This document shows positions 39,740-49,070 of a DNA stretch of 64,000 nucleotides, one piece after another. Both the position numbers and the translations under genes were made by a program. This DNA is from an uncultured Pseudomonadales bacterium. Its GTDB lineage: Bacteria > Pseudomonadota > Gammaproteobacteria > Pseudomonadales > Porticoccaceae. Position 1 is the first letter of the stretch, and every line of letters begins with the position of its first letter. The notes under the pieces were generated by a model, which did not search any database, was not told the DNA's origin, and saw only the letters and a program-made list of their open reading frames with translations. The stretch lies in the NCBI GenBank assembly GCA_943787675.1, contig CALSNK010000007.1, forward strand, positions 1-64,000, given 5' to 3'.

Positions 39740-41116
39740 ATGAGCACTTTACTCGATCAGCTAAACGCCTCCCTGGATACCTCCAGCCTGATTCTTGGCG
39801 ATGACATTAGCGATAAATACTTCGCGGACTGGAGTGGCGCCGACCCCTGCGCGCCTGCCGCACTGCTAAAACCAAAAACCACCGACGAACTGTCCACAAT
39901 CATGGCGCTATGCCACAAGCATAATCAGCCTGTGGTCGTGCAGGGTGGTTTGACCGGTCTGGCCGGCGGAGCAACCCCCAAAGCGGGTGAATTTGCGATC
40001 TCTCTAGAGCGCATGAGCGCCATCGAAGAAATTGATACCACGGCAATGACCCTGACTGCCCATGCGGGCACGCCACTGCAGGTCTTGCAAGAGGCCGCCG
40101 CCGAGCATGATTTGTTTTTACCCCTAGACTTAGGTGCTCGCGGTAGCTGCATGATTGGCGGCAATATAGCCACCAATGCCGGTGGCACCGAAGTGATTCG
40201 CTACGGCATGACCCGATCAATGGTTCTGGGTCTCGAAGCGGTGTTGGCTGATGGCACAGTGATCAGCTCGATGAATAAAATGGTCAAAAATAATTCTGGC
40301 TACGACCTCAAGCATCTTTTTATAGGCTCCGAAGGCACCCTGGGTATTGTGACCCGCGTCGTGCTGCAGCTGCAGCCAAAATCCCGCAGTTCTCACACCG
40401 CCCTCTGTGCCCTGAATAGTTACGAATCAGTGACCCAGCTATTAATCGAATTAAAGCGCAACCTAGGTTCAGGCTTAACCGGCTTTGAGCTGATGTGGGA
40501 CAGCTACTACGACAAGGTAATGGAAGTGGTGCCCAGCTTAACTAGCCCCTTTGCCGAGGCGCACCCGTTCTATTTATTGGTTGAATATAAAGACAACGAC
40601 GAGACTTCGGGTAACCAGCGCTTTGAATCTATCCTATTTGCCCAGCTTGAGGCGGGCCTATTAACCGATGCCGTAATCGCCCAGTCTCATCAGGATGCAG
40701 CAACGTTCTGGCAGATCCGCGACGGTATCGGCGAGTTATTTCAGGTGTTAGGTCCTGTCTCTAATCAGGATGTCAGCTTGCCGGTCACGGAGATTGGCGC
40801 CTTTGCTGAAGATCTGGATCAGCGCCTTAAGGCAAAATATCCCAATATCGGTGTGCTGTTATTCGGCCATATTGGCGACAATAATCTGCATGTCTGTGCC
40901 TACACGGGCCGCGAAGAAGACAAGCGTCGAATAAATGAAGATATCATGCTGATGATTGGCGAGTACTCAGGGGCTATCACCGCAGAGCATGGTATTGGTG
41001 TGCTCAAACGAGACTTCCTGCCCCTGTCTAGAACCGACAGTGAAATTGCCCTGATGAAAACCATCAAGCTGGCGATGGACCCCAAAAATATCCTCAATCC
41101 AGGCCGCGTTATTTAA
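39740..41116 (+). CDS. FAD-binding D-2-hydroxyacid dehydrogenase (GlcD/D2HGDH-like)
   Basis: A 458-residue VAO-family flavoprotein. The FAD domain has VVQGGLTGLAGGATP (residues ~56-70), GGNIATNAGGTEVIRYG and IGSEGTLGIVT; the C-terminal cap has VLLFGHIGDNNLHVCAY with a metal-type His and ITAEHGIGVLKRDFL. This fits D-lactate, glycolate or D-2-hydroxyglutarate dehydrogenases, which cannot be separated by eye. It starts 44 bases after the oxygenase and may share its promoter, so the two may act in one catabolic step pair. Confidence 0.9.
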   Translation: MSTLLDQLNASLDTSSLILGDDISDKYFADWSGADPCAPAALLKPKTTDELSTIMALCHKHNQPVVVQGGLTGLAGGATPKAGEFAISLERMSAIEEIDTTAMTLTAHAGTPLQVLQEAAAEHDLFLPLDLGARGSCMIGGNIATNAGGTEVIRYGMTRSMVLGLEAVLADGTVISSMNKMVKNNSGYDLKHLFIGSEGTLGIVTRVVLQLQPKSRSSHTALCALNSYESVTQLLIELKRNLGSGLTGFELMWDSYYDKVMEVVPSLTSPFAEAHPFYLLVEYKDNDETSGNQRFESILFAQLEAGLLTDAVIAQSHQDAATFWQIRDGIGELFQVLGPVSNQDVSLPVTEIGAFAEDLDQRLKAKYPNIGVLLFGHIGDNNLHVCAYTGREEDKRRINEDIMLMIGEYSGAITAEHGIGVLKRDFLPLSRTDSEIALMKTIKLAMDPKNILNPGRVI

Positions 41117-41275
41117 TTAGGCCGCACATTTCTCGATTAACCGCTCTGAGTTTCACCGTGACAGATTCCACTGTGGGGCTAGAAACCCTTACAATGGCGC
41201 AGCTGTTTCACAGGTCTTTTTAGCGGGTTCTATTAGCAAGTCATTTTAGCAAGTCACATTCAAGGGTTTCAAAAC

Positions 41276-42061
41276 ATGGTTACAGGAAAAATTATCGCTG
41301 GCACGCTTGGCTTTATGGTTGGCGGCTTTGTTGGCGCAGTAATCGGCGTCTATATTGGTCATCAGTTTGACAAAGGGCTAGGTGGTTTTTTAAACCCCAT
41401 CTCTGCGGCCGAACAGGAACGAATCCGCGAATCCTTCTTTACCACGGTGTTTAGTTTGCTCGGCAGCCTCGCTAAAGCCGATGGCCAGATATCCAAAGTT
41501 GAGATTGCTCAGGCAGAAGCCCTGATGAACAACATGGGACTCAGTGCCAACCATCGTCGCGAAGCGATTGAGCTGTTTCAGCAGGGTGCCAAAGCAGACT
41601 TCTCCGTTGACGATGCCATGGGCGGTTTTATGGCTGTCTGTGGTCGCCACAATAATCTTAAGCGCCAGCTGCTTAACTATTTAATCTCTCTGGCACTGGC
41701 CGATGGCGAGTTGCACGAGGGCGAGCATGCTCTACTGCGTAAAGTCGCCGAGCATCTGGGTTTCTCTGTGGCCATGTTTGATCAGTTTATCGCCATGATA
41801 AAAGCCCAGTCACAGTTCAAAGGTGCCGGGTCAGGCCCCGCTGCCTCAGCAGGTCAGCTGGATTCAGCCTATGCAGCACTGGGTGTTAAGAAGCAAAATT
41901 CCGATAGCGACATTAAAAAGGCCTACCGTAAACTGATCAGCCAAAACCATCCCGATAAGCTTATTGGTCAGGGTATGCCCGCCGATATGGTCAAGCTGGC
42001 GACTGAGCGCACCCAAGAAATCCAAACTGCCTACGAACTGGTCGTTGAAAGTCGTAAATAA
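41276..42061 (+). CDS. djlA: DnaJ-like co-chaperone DjlA
   Basis: A 261-residue membrane-anchored J-protein. It has a glycine-rich N-terminal helix (residues ~5-28, IIAGTLGFMVGGFVGAVIGVYIG), a TerB-like helical domain (~50-180, two copies of LADG-type turns such as LAKADGQISKVE and LALADGELHEGE), and a C-terminal J domain (~195-261) with the HPD tripeptide in SQNHPDKL. It stimulates DnaK, which is encoded later in this window. Confidence 0.94.
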   Translation: MVTGKIIAGTLGFMVGGFVGAVIGVYIGHQFDKGLGGFLNPISAAEQERIRESFFTTVFSLLGSLAKADGQISKVEIAQAEALMNNMGLSANHRREAIELFQQGAKADFSVDDAMGGFMAVCGRHNNLKRQLLNYLISLALADGELHEGEHALLRKVAEHLGFSVAMFDQFIAMIKAQSQFKGAGSGPAASAGQLDSAYAALGVKKQNSDSDIKKAYRKLISQNHPDKLIGQGMPADMVKLATERTQEIQTAYELVVESRK

Positions 42062-42085
42062 AAACCCGTGCAGGGCAATGGGTTG

Positions 42086-42114
42086 TTGACCTTGCAGTGC
42101 CTGCTACCTATAAT
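42086..42114 (+). promoter_or_regulatory. Strong sigma-70 promoter for tRNA-fMet and the rimP-nusA-infB operon
   Basis: TTGACC (42086-42091), a 17-base spacer and a perfect TATAAT (42109-42114), followed by GCGCGTCC. The GC-rich discriminator is typical of stable-RNA promoters under stringent control. The tRNA begins 50 bases downstream. Confidence 0.85.
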
Positions 42115-42163
42115 GCGCGTCCTCTCAAGGGAGGCGGTTTGAATGATTAAACCGTTGTGTCGG

Positions 42164-42238
<75 letters not shown>

Positions 42239-42240
<2 letters not shown>

Positions 42241-42269
42241 ATTTTATAATGTTACGCATTATAAAATTG
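42239..42269 (+). other. Perfect 13-bp inverted repeat overlapping the tRNA 3' end
   Basis: CAATTTTATAATG (42239-42251, starting with the CA of the tRNA CCA), loop TTACG, CATTATAAAATTG (42257-42269). It is AT-rich with no T-tract after it. It may help 3' processing of the tRNA or slow the polymerase. A role as an integration site cannot be excluded, but nothing else supports it. Confidence 0.6.
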
Positions 42270-42348
42270 CCGGCTAGAAGTTAATGTAAGAAAGCAATTT
42301 ATTGTCTATGCTTGCATTGGCTGAGTGAAAAAAGGAGTTTAGTGCTTT

Positions 42349-42438
42349 ATGGGCCTAACAGTTTTCACTACCAAAATTAGCGTCGTGGTCCGGCGCAAAT
42401 CGAGGAGCCCCATTTTGGGGCTTTTCTTTAGATGTTAA
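42349..42438 (+). CDS. Possible 29-residue leader peptide upstream of rimP
   Basis: ATG 42349 follows AAAGGAG (42331-42337) at an 11-base distance and encodes MGLTVFTTKISVVVRRKSRS, then PILGLFFRC and TAA. The frame crosses the whole first terminator-like hairpin (42406-42428), so ribosomes reading it would melt that hairpin. Evidence is limited to the ribosome-binding site and this overlap. Confidence 0.3.
   Translation: MGLTVFTTKISVVVRRKSRSPILGLFFRC
42406..42428 (+). terminator. First terminator-like hairpin in the rimP leader
   Basis: AGCCCC (42406-42411), loop ATTTT, GGGGCT (42417-42422), then TTTCTTT. A GC-rich stem with a T-run, placed between tRNA-fMet and rimP, should terminate or attenuate the operon transcript. 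Confidence 0.75.
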
Positions 42439-42440
42439 TA

Positions 42441-42463
42441 AATGGGCCTTGGCCCATTTTTTG
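42441..42463 (+). terminator. Second terminator-like hairpin in the rimP leader
   Basis: AATGGGCC (42441-42448), a two-base TT turn, GGCCCATT (42451-42458), then TTTTG. It lies only nine bases before the rimP ribosome-binding site. In E. coli the metY-rimP-nusA operon also has internal terminators after metY, so tandem sites here fit that pattern. Confidence 0.7.
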
Positions 42464-42481
42464 TTTGTCCCGGAGGTATCC

Positions 42482-42940
42482 ATGGCTGTGGCCGATAGTA
42501 AGTTAAAACTGTTATTGCAGCCGGTGGTTGAATCATTGGGTTGCGAACTCTGGGGTTTAGAGATGCAGGCTGGCGGCAAGATTAAACTGCTGCGTCTGTA
42601 TATTGATCGACCCGAAGAAGGGGTTGGCATTGAAGACTGTGAGAAAGTCAGTCGTCAGTCCAGCGCTATTCTGGATGTCGAAGAAGCAATAAACGGCGAA
42701 TATGTTTTAGAAGTTTCATCGCCAGGTATGGACAGGCCGCTGTATGAGCTTGCTCAGTATGAGCAGTATATCGGTGAAAATATTTCACTGAGATTGCGCT
42801 TTCCTTACGAGGGGCGCCGCAATTTCAAAGGTCGTTTATCAGCAGTTGATGGCGACGAAATTGTTTTGGTGGTTGCAGATCATGAATTTCTGTTTCCGGT
42901 TGAAGGTATAGAGAAGGCTAACGTGGTTCCTCGATTCTGA
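42482..42940 (+). CDS. rimP: Ribosome maturation factor RimP
   Basis: A 152-residue RimP, required for 30S maturation. Recognisable parts are LQPVVESLGCELWGLEMQ, LLRLYIDRPEEGVGIEDCEKVSRQ, LEVSSPGMDRPL and the C-terminal SH3-like domain with FKGRLSAVDGDEIVL. I start at ATG 42482, preceded by a strong GGAGG at 42472-42476. It is the first protein gene of the rimP-nusA-infB-rbfA-truB operon. Confidence 0.94.
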   Translation: MAVADSKLKLLLQPVVESLGCELWGLEMQAGGKIKLLRLYIDRPEEGVGIEDCEKVSRQSSAILDVEEAINGEYVLEVSSPGMDRPLYELAQYEQYIGENISLRLRFPYEGRRNFKGRLSAVDGDEIVLVVADHEFLFPVEGIEKANVVPRF

Positions 42941-42959
42941 GGCATGTGGAGTTTGACTG

Positions 42960-44456
42960 ATGAGTAAAGAAATTTTAATGGTTGCTGAGGCCGTATCCAA
43001 TGAAAAGGGTGTGGATCAGGAAATTATTTTTGAAGCGATCGAACAAGCACTGGGCATGGCGACTAAGAAACGCTATGACGAAGGTGCTAATATCCGTGTC
43101 GTAATTGACCGCGAGACTGGCGATTACCAGTCGTACCGCTGGTGGGACGTAGTGGCCGATGATCAGATGGCCGAGCTGGGCACCCAGTTCACTACCGAAG
43201 AAGCCATTGAAAAAGATCCTACCTTAGTCGTAGGTGACACCTTTGAAGAGACTGTCGAGAATATCGCCTTTGGCCGTATTGCCGCACAGACTGCCAAGCA
43301 GGTTATTGTTCAGCGCGTTAAAGACGCCGAGCGTGAGCTGATTGTAAATCGCTACCGCGACCGTGTTGGCGAGCTACTCAGTGGTACTGTTAAGAAAGTA
43401 ACCCGCGACCACATTGTGGTTGATTTTGGCGAAAACGCTGAAGGCATGTTGCCTCGCGAAGAGCTAGTTGGCCGTGAGATATTCCGTATCAACGATCGTA
43501 CCCGCGTAATCCTGCAGGGCATTCGCGAAGAGACTCGCGGACCGCAGCTGTTAGTTTCTCGCGCCACATCAGAGATGCTGGTGCAATTATTTATGATCGA
43601 AGTGCCAGAAATTGCTGAAGGCATTATCGAAATTAAGGGCGCAGCCCGTGATCCTGGTCAGCGCGCCAAGATTGCAGTAAAAAGTAAAGATGCTCGCATC
43701 GATCCAGTAGGTGCCTGTGTGGGCATGCGCGGCGCGCGTGTTCAGGCGGTATCCAACGACCTCGACGATGAGCGAGTTGATATTGTGTTGTGGGACGATA
43801 ACCCAGCACAGCTAGTGATTAACGCAATGGCCCCTGCAGAAGTAGAGTCTATTGTTGTTGACGAAGACACCCATTCAATGGATGTTGCGGTTAATGGCGA
43901 AAACCTCGCTCAGGCCATTGGTAAAGGTGGACAGAATGTTCGTCTAGCCTCTGAGCTGACCGGTTGGGCTATCAACGTAATGACCATTGAAGATGCGCAA
44001 GAAAAGCAAGAAGCAGAATCTTCAAACTTTGTTGAAGCCCTCATGGAAGCGCTGGACGTTGACGAAGACGTTGCAGTGGTTTTGGTTGAAGAAGGCTTTA
44101 CCAGCATCGAAGAAGTCGCCTATGTCCCCCTCGAGGAAATGAGCGCTATCGAAGGCTTCGATGAAGACATAGCTGAAGAGCTTCGCGCTCGCGCTAAAGA
44201 TGCATTGCTGACCAGAGAGCTGGCCAGTGAAGAGCAATTAACCAATGTAGAGCCTGCCGAAGATTTGATGACAATGGAAGGCATGGATTCAGCATTGGCG
44301 TACAAGTTAACCGCTAAAAGTATTGTCACCATGGAAGATCTGGCTGAGCAAGCCGTTGATGACCTGATGGATATTGATGGTATGGATGAAGAGAAAGCAG
44401 CAGCATTAATCATGACTGCTCGAGCGCCTTGGTTTGCAGAAGAACAGGGTGAATAA
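42960..44456 (+). CDS. nusA: Transcription elongation/termination factor NusA
   Basis: A 498-residue NusA of the long gammaproteobacterial type. It has an N-terminal RNAP-binding domain (1-~125), S1 (~135-200, GELLSGTVKKVTRDHIVVDFG), KH1 and KH2 (~200-345, with GACVGMRGARVQAV and QAIGKGGQNVRLAS), and two acidic AR repeats (~365-490). The AR repeats bind the RNAP alpha subunit or lambda N in E. coli. NusA is known to feed back on its own operon, relevant to the hairpins upstream. Confidence 0.96.
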   Translation: MSKEILMVAEAVSNEKGVDQEIIFEAIEQALGMATKKRYDEGANIRVVIDRETGDYQSYRWWDVVADDQMAELGTQFTTEEAIEKDPTLVVGDTFEETVENIAFGRIAAQTAKQVIVQRVKDAERELIVNRYRDRVGELLSGTVKKVTRDHIVVDFGENAEGMLPREELVGREIFRINDRTRVILQGIREETRGPQLLVSRATSEMLVQLFMIEVPEIAEGIIEIKGAARDPGQRAKIAVKSKDARIDPVGACVGMRGARVQAVSNDLDDERVDIVLWDDNPAQLVINAMAPAEVESIVVDEDTHSMDVAVNGENLAQAIGKGGQNVRLASELTGWAINVMTIEDAQEKQEAESSNFVEALMEALDVDEDVAVVLVEEGFTSIEEVAYVPLEEMSAIEGFDEDIAEELRARAKDALLTRELASEEQLTNVEPAEDLMTMEGMDSALAYKLTAKSIVTMEDLAEQAVDDLMDIDGMDEEKAAALIMTARAPWFAEEQGE

Positions 44457-44484
44457 TTAATCGGGCGGTAATAGAGGACAACCG

Positions 44485-47148
44485 ATGGCTGAAGTTACAG
44501 TAAGTGAATTAGCAAAAACAGTGGGCGCATCCGAAGATCGTTTGCTTATGCAAATGAAAGAAGCGGGCCTGTCGCATACCTCCGCAGATGCAACTGTATC
44601 TGACGAAGAAAAACAAACTCTGCTGGGCTATTTAAAAGGCCTGCATGGTGACAGTGCGGACGAACCAAAGAAAATCACGTTGCGTCGCAAAACTGTTAGC
44701 ACCCTTAAGTCGGGAAATCGCAAAACCGTTAACATAGAAGTGCGTAAGAAACGCACCTATGTAAAACGCAGCGATGAAGAATTATTAGCGCAGGCAGAAG
44801 CCGAGGCCGAACCAGTTGTTGTAGAGCCCGTTGCTGAGCCGATCTCTGAAGTTATTCCCGAGCCAGTTGTTGTCGAAGAAGTTGTGGCACCTGAGCCAGA
44901 ACCAGTCGTTGAGCCCGAGCCTATACCCGAGCCGACGTTTGTACGTGGTTCAGGAACCGACAATATTGAAGAACAGCGTATTGCCGCCATTGCCAATCGT
45001 CGCAAGGCCGCAGAGGCAGCCAAAGTTGCTGCCGAACACGCTGCTCAATTCAAAATTGATGAAGCTGCCCGTAAAGCGGCCGAAGCTGCTTCTGCGCTTA
45101 AGAGCGAAGAGGCCAAGAAAGCCGGCAAAGTCACCAAAACAATTACGCCTACCGCCACTGACCCTGTTTTCGATAAGGGTCGACGTCACGGCAAGCCAGT
45201 TAACGAAGACGATGACAAGCCAGGCAAAAAGAACGTTAAGAAGCCATTGGGCAAAGGCGGCAAAAAGAAAGGCCGTCTGCAAATGGACGACAGCAGCGAT
45301 TACCGCGGAAAAGGTCGTTTACGCTCTTCTGGTTTAGTGCTCAAAGCCGATAACAAGCACACCTTCAAAAAGCCAGTTGATAAGAAAGTTCTAGAAGTGG
45401 CTATTCCAGACGAACTCACCGTAGGTGATTTGGCGCTGAGAATGTCCATTAAAGCCAATCTTGTGATTAAAGAACTGATGAAGTTGGGCATTATGGCCAA
45501 CATCAATCAGGTGATTGATCAGGAAACGGCATTCTTAGTGGTAGAAGAATTGGGTCACACCCCAGTTGCCGCTCAGGATGACACCGTTGAAGACGAGCTG
45601 ACCAAACAGTTTGCAGTGATTAAAGACGAAGGTAACGAAGAGCCAAGAGCGCCGATTGTTACTGTAATGGGTCATGTTGACCATGGTAAAACCTCGCTGC
45701 TGGATGGCATTAGAAAGTCTCGCGTTGCTTCAGGCGAAGCGGGTGGTATCACACAGCATATTGGTGCTTACCACGTAGACACGCCAAAAGGCATGGTTAC
45801 ATTCTTGGATACCCCAGGACATGCCGCGTTTACCGCAATGCGTGCCCGTGGTGCCCAGGCGACCGATGTGGTGATTCTGGTTGTGGCCGCCGATGATGGT
45901 GTTATGCCCCAGACCGAAGAAGCCATTCAGCATGCTAAGGCTGCCGGTGTTCCCATTGTTATCGCGATTAACAAAATGGACAAAGAAGGTGCTGACCCAG
46001 AGCGAGTCACTACCGAACTGGCAGCTAAAGATGTAATCCCTGAAGAGTGGGGCGGTGATACTCAGTTTATTAAAGTCTCTGCTCAAACAGGCGATGGCAT
46101 CGATCAATTACTTGAAGCCGTTCTTCTGCAAGCAGAACTACTTGAGCTAACAGCACCCATCGATGTGCCAGCGCGAGGCGTGATTGTTGAGTCCCGCATT
46201 GATAAAGGCCGTGGTGTTATTGCTACAGCTCTGGTTCAGCAGGGTACGCTGCGTAAAGGCGACTTTATGCTAGCCGGTGAGAGCGTCGGTAAGATTCGCG
46301 CCATGACCGACGAAGTGAAAAAGCCTATTGCCGAAGCGGGCCCGTCAATTCCAGTCGAGATATTAGGTCTGGACGAAGCGCCCAATGCTGGCGATGAGTT
46401 CTTTGTTGTTGCCGATGAGCGCAAAGCCAAAGAAATTGCTGAACTGCGTACGACCAAGTCGCGCCACGAGCGTATGTCTCGTCAGCAGGCTGCCAAGCTA
46501 GAAAATATGTTCACCGACATGAGTACAGAGCAGGTTAGTAAGCTTAACCTGATCGTTAAGACTGATGTTCGTGGATCATTAGAAGCTATTAATAGCGCAT
46601 TGAATGACTTTGCTACCGATGAAGTTGCGGTTGATATTGTTGCTTCTGGTGTCGGTGGAATTACCGAGTCAGATATCAACCTGGCACTCACCACCGGCGC
46701 TATTGTATTAGGCTTTAATGTTCGTGCCGGCGGTGCCGCGCGCACATTGGCTGAGAAAGAAGAAGTTGAAGTGCGCTACTACAGTGTTATCTACAACCTT
46801 CTCGATGAAGTGAAGCTGGCCCTATCAGGCATGCTTGCGCCAGAGACCCGAGAAGAAATTGTTGGTATTGCCGAAGTTCGCGATGTATTCCGTTCACCTA
46901 AGTTCGGCGCTATTGCTGGCTGTATGGTGACCGAGGGTACTGTGTACCGCAGCAAGCCCATCCGCGTACTGCGTGACAATGTGGTTATCTATCAGGGTGA
47001 ACTTGAGTCGCTGCGTCGCTTTAAAGACGAAGCTGCCGATGTTCGCAACGGTATGGAATGTGGTATCGGTGTTAAAGACTACAACGATGTTAAAGCGGGC
47101 GACCTGATTGAAGTGTATGACGTCACTCAGGTGAAGCGTTCACTCTAG
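44485..47148 (+). CDS. infB: Translation initiation factor IF-2
   Basis: An 887-residue IF-2. The N-terminal IF2_N unit ([18 protein letters not shown]) is followed by a Glu/Pro/Val-rich and Ala/Lys-rich linker (~90-290) and a second IF2_N ([19 protein letters not shown]). The GTPase has [30 protein letters not shown] and [10 protein letters not shown], and is followed by domains II-IV. It recruits fMet-tRNA to the 30S, matching the initiator tRNA gene at the head of this operon. Confidence 0.97.
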   Translation: MAEVTVSELAKTVGASEDRLLMQMKEAGLSHTSADATVSDEEKQTLLGYLKGLHGDSADEPKKITLRRKTVSTLKSGNRKTVNIEVRKKRTYVKRSDEELLAQAEAEAEPVVVEPVAEPISEVIPEPVVVEEVVAPEPEPVVEPEPIPEPTFVRGSGTDNIEEQRIAAIANRRKAAEAAKVAAEHAAQFKIDEAARKAAEAASALKSEEAKKAGKVTKTITPTATDPVFDKGRRHGKPVNEDDDKPGKKNVKKPLGKGGKKKGRLQMDDSSDYRGKGRLRSSGLVLKADNKHTFKKPVDKKVLEVAIPDELTVGDLALRMSIKANLVIKELMKLGIMANINQVIDQETAFLVVEELGHTPVAAQDDTVEDELTKQFAVIKDEGNEEPRAPIVTVMGHVDHGKTSLLDGIRKSRVASGEAGGITQHIGAYHVDTPKGMVTFLDTPGHAAFTAMRARGAQATDVVILVVAADDGVMPQTEEAIQHAKAAGVPIVIAINKMDKEGADPERVTTELAAKDVIPEEWGGDTQFIKVSAQTGDGIDQLLEAVLLQAELLELTAPIDVPARGVIVESRIDKGRGVIATALVQQGTLRKGDFMLAGESVGKIRAMTDEVKKPIAEAGPSIPVEILGLDEAPNAGDEFFVVADERKAKEIAELRTTKSRHERMSRQQAAKLENMFTDMSTEQVSKLNLIVKTDVRGSLEAINSALNDFATDEVAVDIVASGVGGITESDINLALTTGAIVLGFNVRAGGAARTLAEKEEVEVRYYSVIYNLLDEVKLALSGMLAPETREEIVGIAEVRDVFRSPKFGAIAGCMVTEGTVYRSKPIRVLRDNVVIYQGELESLRRFKDEAADVRNGMECGIGVKDYNDVKAGDLIEVYDVTQVKRSL

Positions 47149-47170
47149 GTTATAGAGAGAAACAAAACCT

Positions 47171-47575
47171 ATGCCAAGAGAATTTACCAGAGCTGAACGC
47201 GTGTCAGATGCCATCCAACAGGAGTTGGCGGTACTGATACGCGAGAATGTTCGCGATCCCAGAGTGGGTATGATCAGCGTCACTGAAGTTGAAGTGAGCC
47301 GCGATCTTGCCTACGCCAAAGCCCACGTCTCCTTCGTGGGTGATCGCACACAGGAAGAAATTGATGAGGGCTTGGCGGCACTCAATGGTGCCTCCGGTTA
47401 TCTGCGTAAATTATTAGCAGGCAGCATCAAACTCCGCATTACCCCGACCCTGAAGTTTTTCTTTGATGAGAGTGGCCGTCGTGGTCAGCATCTCTCAGCC
47501 CTGATTGATCTGGCGATATCCAAAGAGACCCCCGCAGCCGACGACGAAGAACAGTCGGACAGCGAGGACGTTTAA
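47171..47575 (+). CDS. rbfA: 30S ribosome-binding factor A
   Basis: A 134-residue KH-fold protein with RAERVSDAIQQELAVLIRE at the N-terminus, DPRVGMISVTEVEVSRDLAYAKAHVSF and LRKLLAGSIKLRITPTLKFFFDES. It acts in 16S 5'-end maturation and cold adaptation. An acidic C-terminal tail (DDEEQSDSED) follows. It lies between infB (22 bases) and truB (2 bases). Confidence 0.95.
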   Translation: MPREFTRAERVSDAIQQELAVLIRENVRDPRVGMISVTEVEVSRDLAYAKAHVSFVGDRTQEEIDEGLAALNGASGYLRKLLAGSIKLRITPTLKFFFDESGRRGQHLSALIDLAISKETPAADDEEQSDSEDV

Positions 47576-47577
47576 AT

Positions 47578-48519
47578 TTGGCTCGTAGACGTAATCGCGG
47601 CCGGCCGGTAAACGGCATTTTTCTGCTCGACAAACCCCAGGGCCTATCGTCCAATCAGGCCTTACAGCGGGTTAAAAATATTTTTGACGCCAACAAAGCG
47701 GGTCACACCGGCGCGCTAGATCCATTGGCGACCGGCGTACTGCCCATCTGCCTGGGTGAAGCCACCAAATTCAGCCAATTTCTATTAGATGCCGACAAGC
47801 ATTATCTGAGCACCTTCACACTGGGCGTGACCACAGAAACCGGGGATAGCGAAGGCGCGGTAGTCGTTGAGCAAGATGCCTCAGCGATAACTCTACAGCA
47901 GATCGAAATCGCCATTGAAGACTTTCGCGGCGAAATCCAGCAGATTCCCTCCATGTACTCGGCCCTCAAGCACAATGGCCAGCCACTCTATAAATTGGCA
48001 CGGCAGGGCATAGAAGTAGAGCGCGAAGCCCGCACTATCACCGTATTTAACTATCAAATTTTGGATTACCGCCCAGGCCCACAGGCGCAGCTAGATGTGC
48101 AGGTGCATGTCAGCAAAGGCACCTATGTGCGCAGTCTGGCGGAAGATCTGGGTAAGGCCCTAGGCTGTGGCGCCCATGTGAGTGCCCTGCGCCGCAATAT
48201 TGCCGGCCCCTTCTCCGACACCGAGATTATTACATTGCCAGAGTTACAGGCCATGGCCGAAAATGTTGAGCCCAGCGATCTAGATCACCTATTAAAGCCC
48301 ATGGATATTCCCGTTGCCGACCGTATGGCCGTAGAATTATCCGAAACAGTCGCCGCGTATTTCCAGCTGGGGCAGGCAGTAATGTCATCACAGGCCTTTC
48401 GCGACGGGCAAGAAGGCGATATAGTGCGCGTCTTCCGCGAGGGCGGTTCTTTTCTGGGTGTAGCTACGGTTACCGAAGACGGCAAAATAGCCCCGAAAAG
48501 ACTGGTTGTTGAAACATAA
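47578..48519 (+). CDS. truB: tRNA pseudouridine-55 synthase TruB
   Basis: A 313-residue TruB. The catalytic Asp48 lies in GHTGALDPLATGVLPICLG, with GIFLLDKPQGLSSNQALQ before it and SKGTYVRSLAEDLG later; a C-terminal PUA-like domain follows. The only suitable start is TTG 47578, giving MARRRNRGRPVNG and lying two bases after the rbfA stop, so it is probably coupled to it. Confidence 0.94.
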   Translation: MARRRNRGRPVNGIFLLDKPQGLSSNQALQRVKNIFDANKAGHTGALDPLATGVLPICLGEATKFSQFLLDADKHYLSTFTLGVTTETGDSEGAVVVEQDASAITLQQIEIAIEDFRGEIQQIPSMYSALKHNGQPLYKLARQGIEVEREARTITVFNYQILDYRPGPQAQLDVQVHVSKGTYVRSLAEDLGKALGCGAHVSALRRNIAGPFSDTEIITLPELQAMAENVEPSDLDHLLKPMDIPVADRMAVELSETVAAYFQLGQAVMSSQAFRDGQEGDIVRVFREGGSFLGVATVTEDGKIAPKRLVVET

Positions 48520-48603
48520 CGACCTAAGAAATCAAATTAGGATGTCTGTAAATATGCGCGGGCACCCTGAATCTTTTATTAGTCGCATATTGGAGAAAGT
48601 ATT

Positions 48604-48873
48604 ATGGCACTGAGTGCAGAAGAAAAAGCAGCAATCGTTTCAGAACACGCAACCTGCGAAAATGACACAGGTTCACCAGAAGTTCAGGTTGCACTGCTAA
48701 CCGTAAACATCAACAAGCTACAGGGTCACTTTGGTGATCACAAGAAAGATCACCACTCACGTCGTGGTCTGATTCGTATGGTTAACCAGCGTCGCAAATT
48801 GCTCGATTACTTAAAGAGCAAAAATGTTGAGCGTTATAGCCAGCTAATCAAGAAGCTTGGTTTACGTCGATAG
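48604..48873 (+). CDS. rpsO: 30S ribosomal protein S15
   Basis: An 89-residue S15 with [21 protein letters not shown] and [23 protein letters not shown], the 16S-binding helices. The length is the canonical 89 codons. A TTGGAG ribosome-binding site precedes the ATG. It lies ahead of pnp, as in most gammaproteobacteria. Confidence 0.97.
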   Translation: MALSAEEKAAIVSEHATCENDTGSPEVQVALLTVNINKLQGHFGDHKKDHHSRRGLIRMVNQRRKLLDYLKSKNVERYSQLIKKLGLRR

Positions 48874-48883
48874 GTGTTCTCGG

Positions 48884-48912
48884 TGCGGCTCCTCTTTATA
48901 GACGGAGCCGCA
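48884..48912 (+). terminator. Hairpin after rpsO
   Basis: TGCGGCTCC (48884-48892), an 11-base loop, GGAGCCGCA (48904-48912). The T-tract is weak (ATCGTATTTT). It corresponds in place to the leaky rpsO terminator of E. coli and probably both ends the rpsO message and allows read-through to pnp. Confidence 0.65.
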
Positions 48913-48961
48913 ATCGTATTTTGAGCACATAACTACGCCACTATATTCCGTCTCCATAATT

Positions 48962-49017
48962 GCTGATCGAGTTACTTATGCCTGTCTCTACGAGCAGCTA
49001 TAAGTAACCCGAGCAGC
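48962..49017 (+). promoter_or_regulatory. Long stem-loop in the pnp leader (probable RNase III/PNPase autoregulation site)
   Basis: GCTGATCGAGTTACTTAT (48962-48979) and ATAAGTAACCCGAGCAGC (49000-49017) pair at 16 of 18 positions, enclosing 20 bases. In E. coli a similar double-stranded element in the pnp leader is cut by RNase III and then trimmed by PNPase, switching off its own synthesis. Position and shape fit; the function is inferred. Confidence 0.7.
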
Positions 49018-49070
49018 GTGAACATTGACGGATTTTTGGCGCTTTCAGGTAAACAAACAAAGGTAAAATT

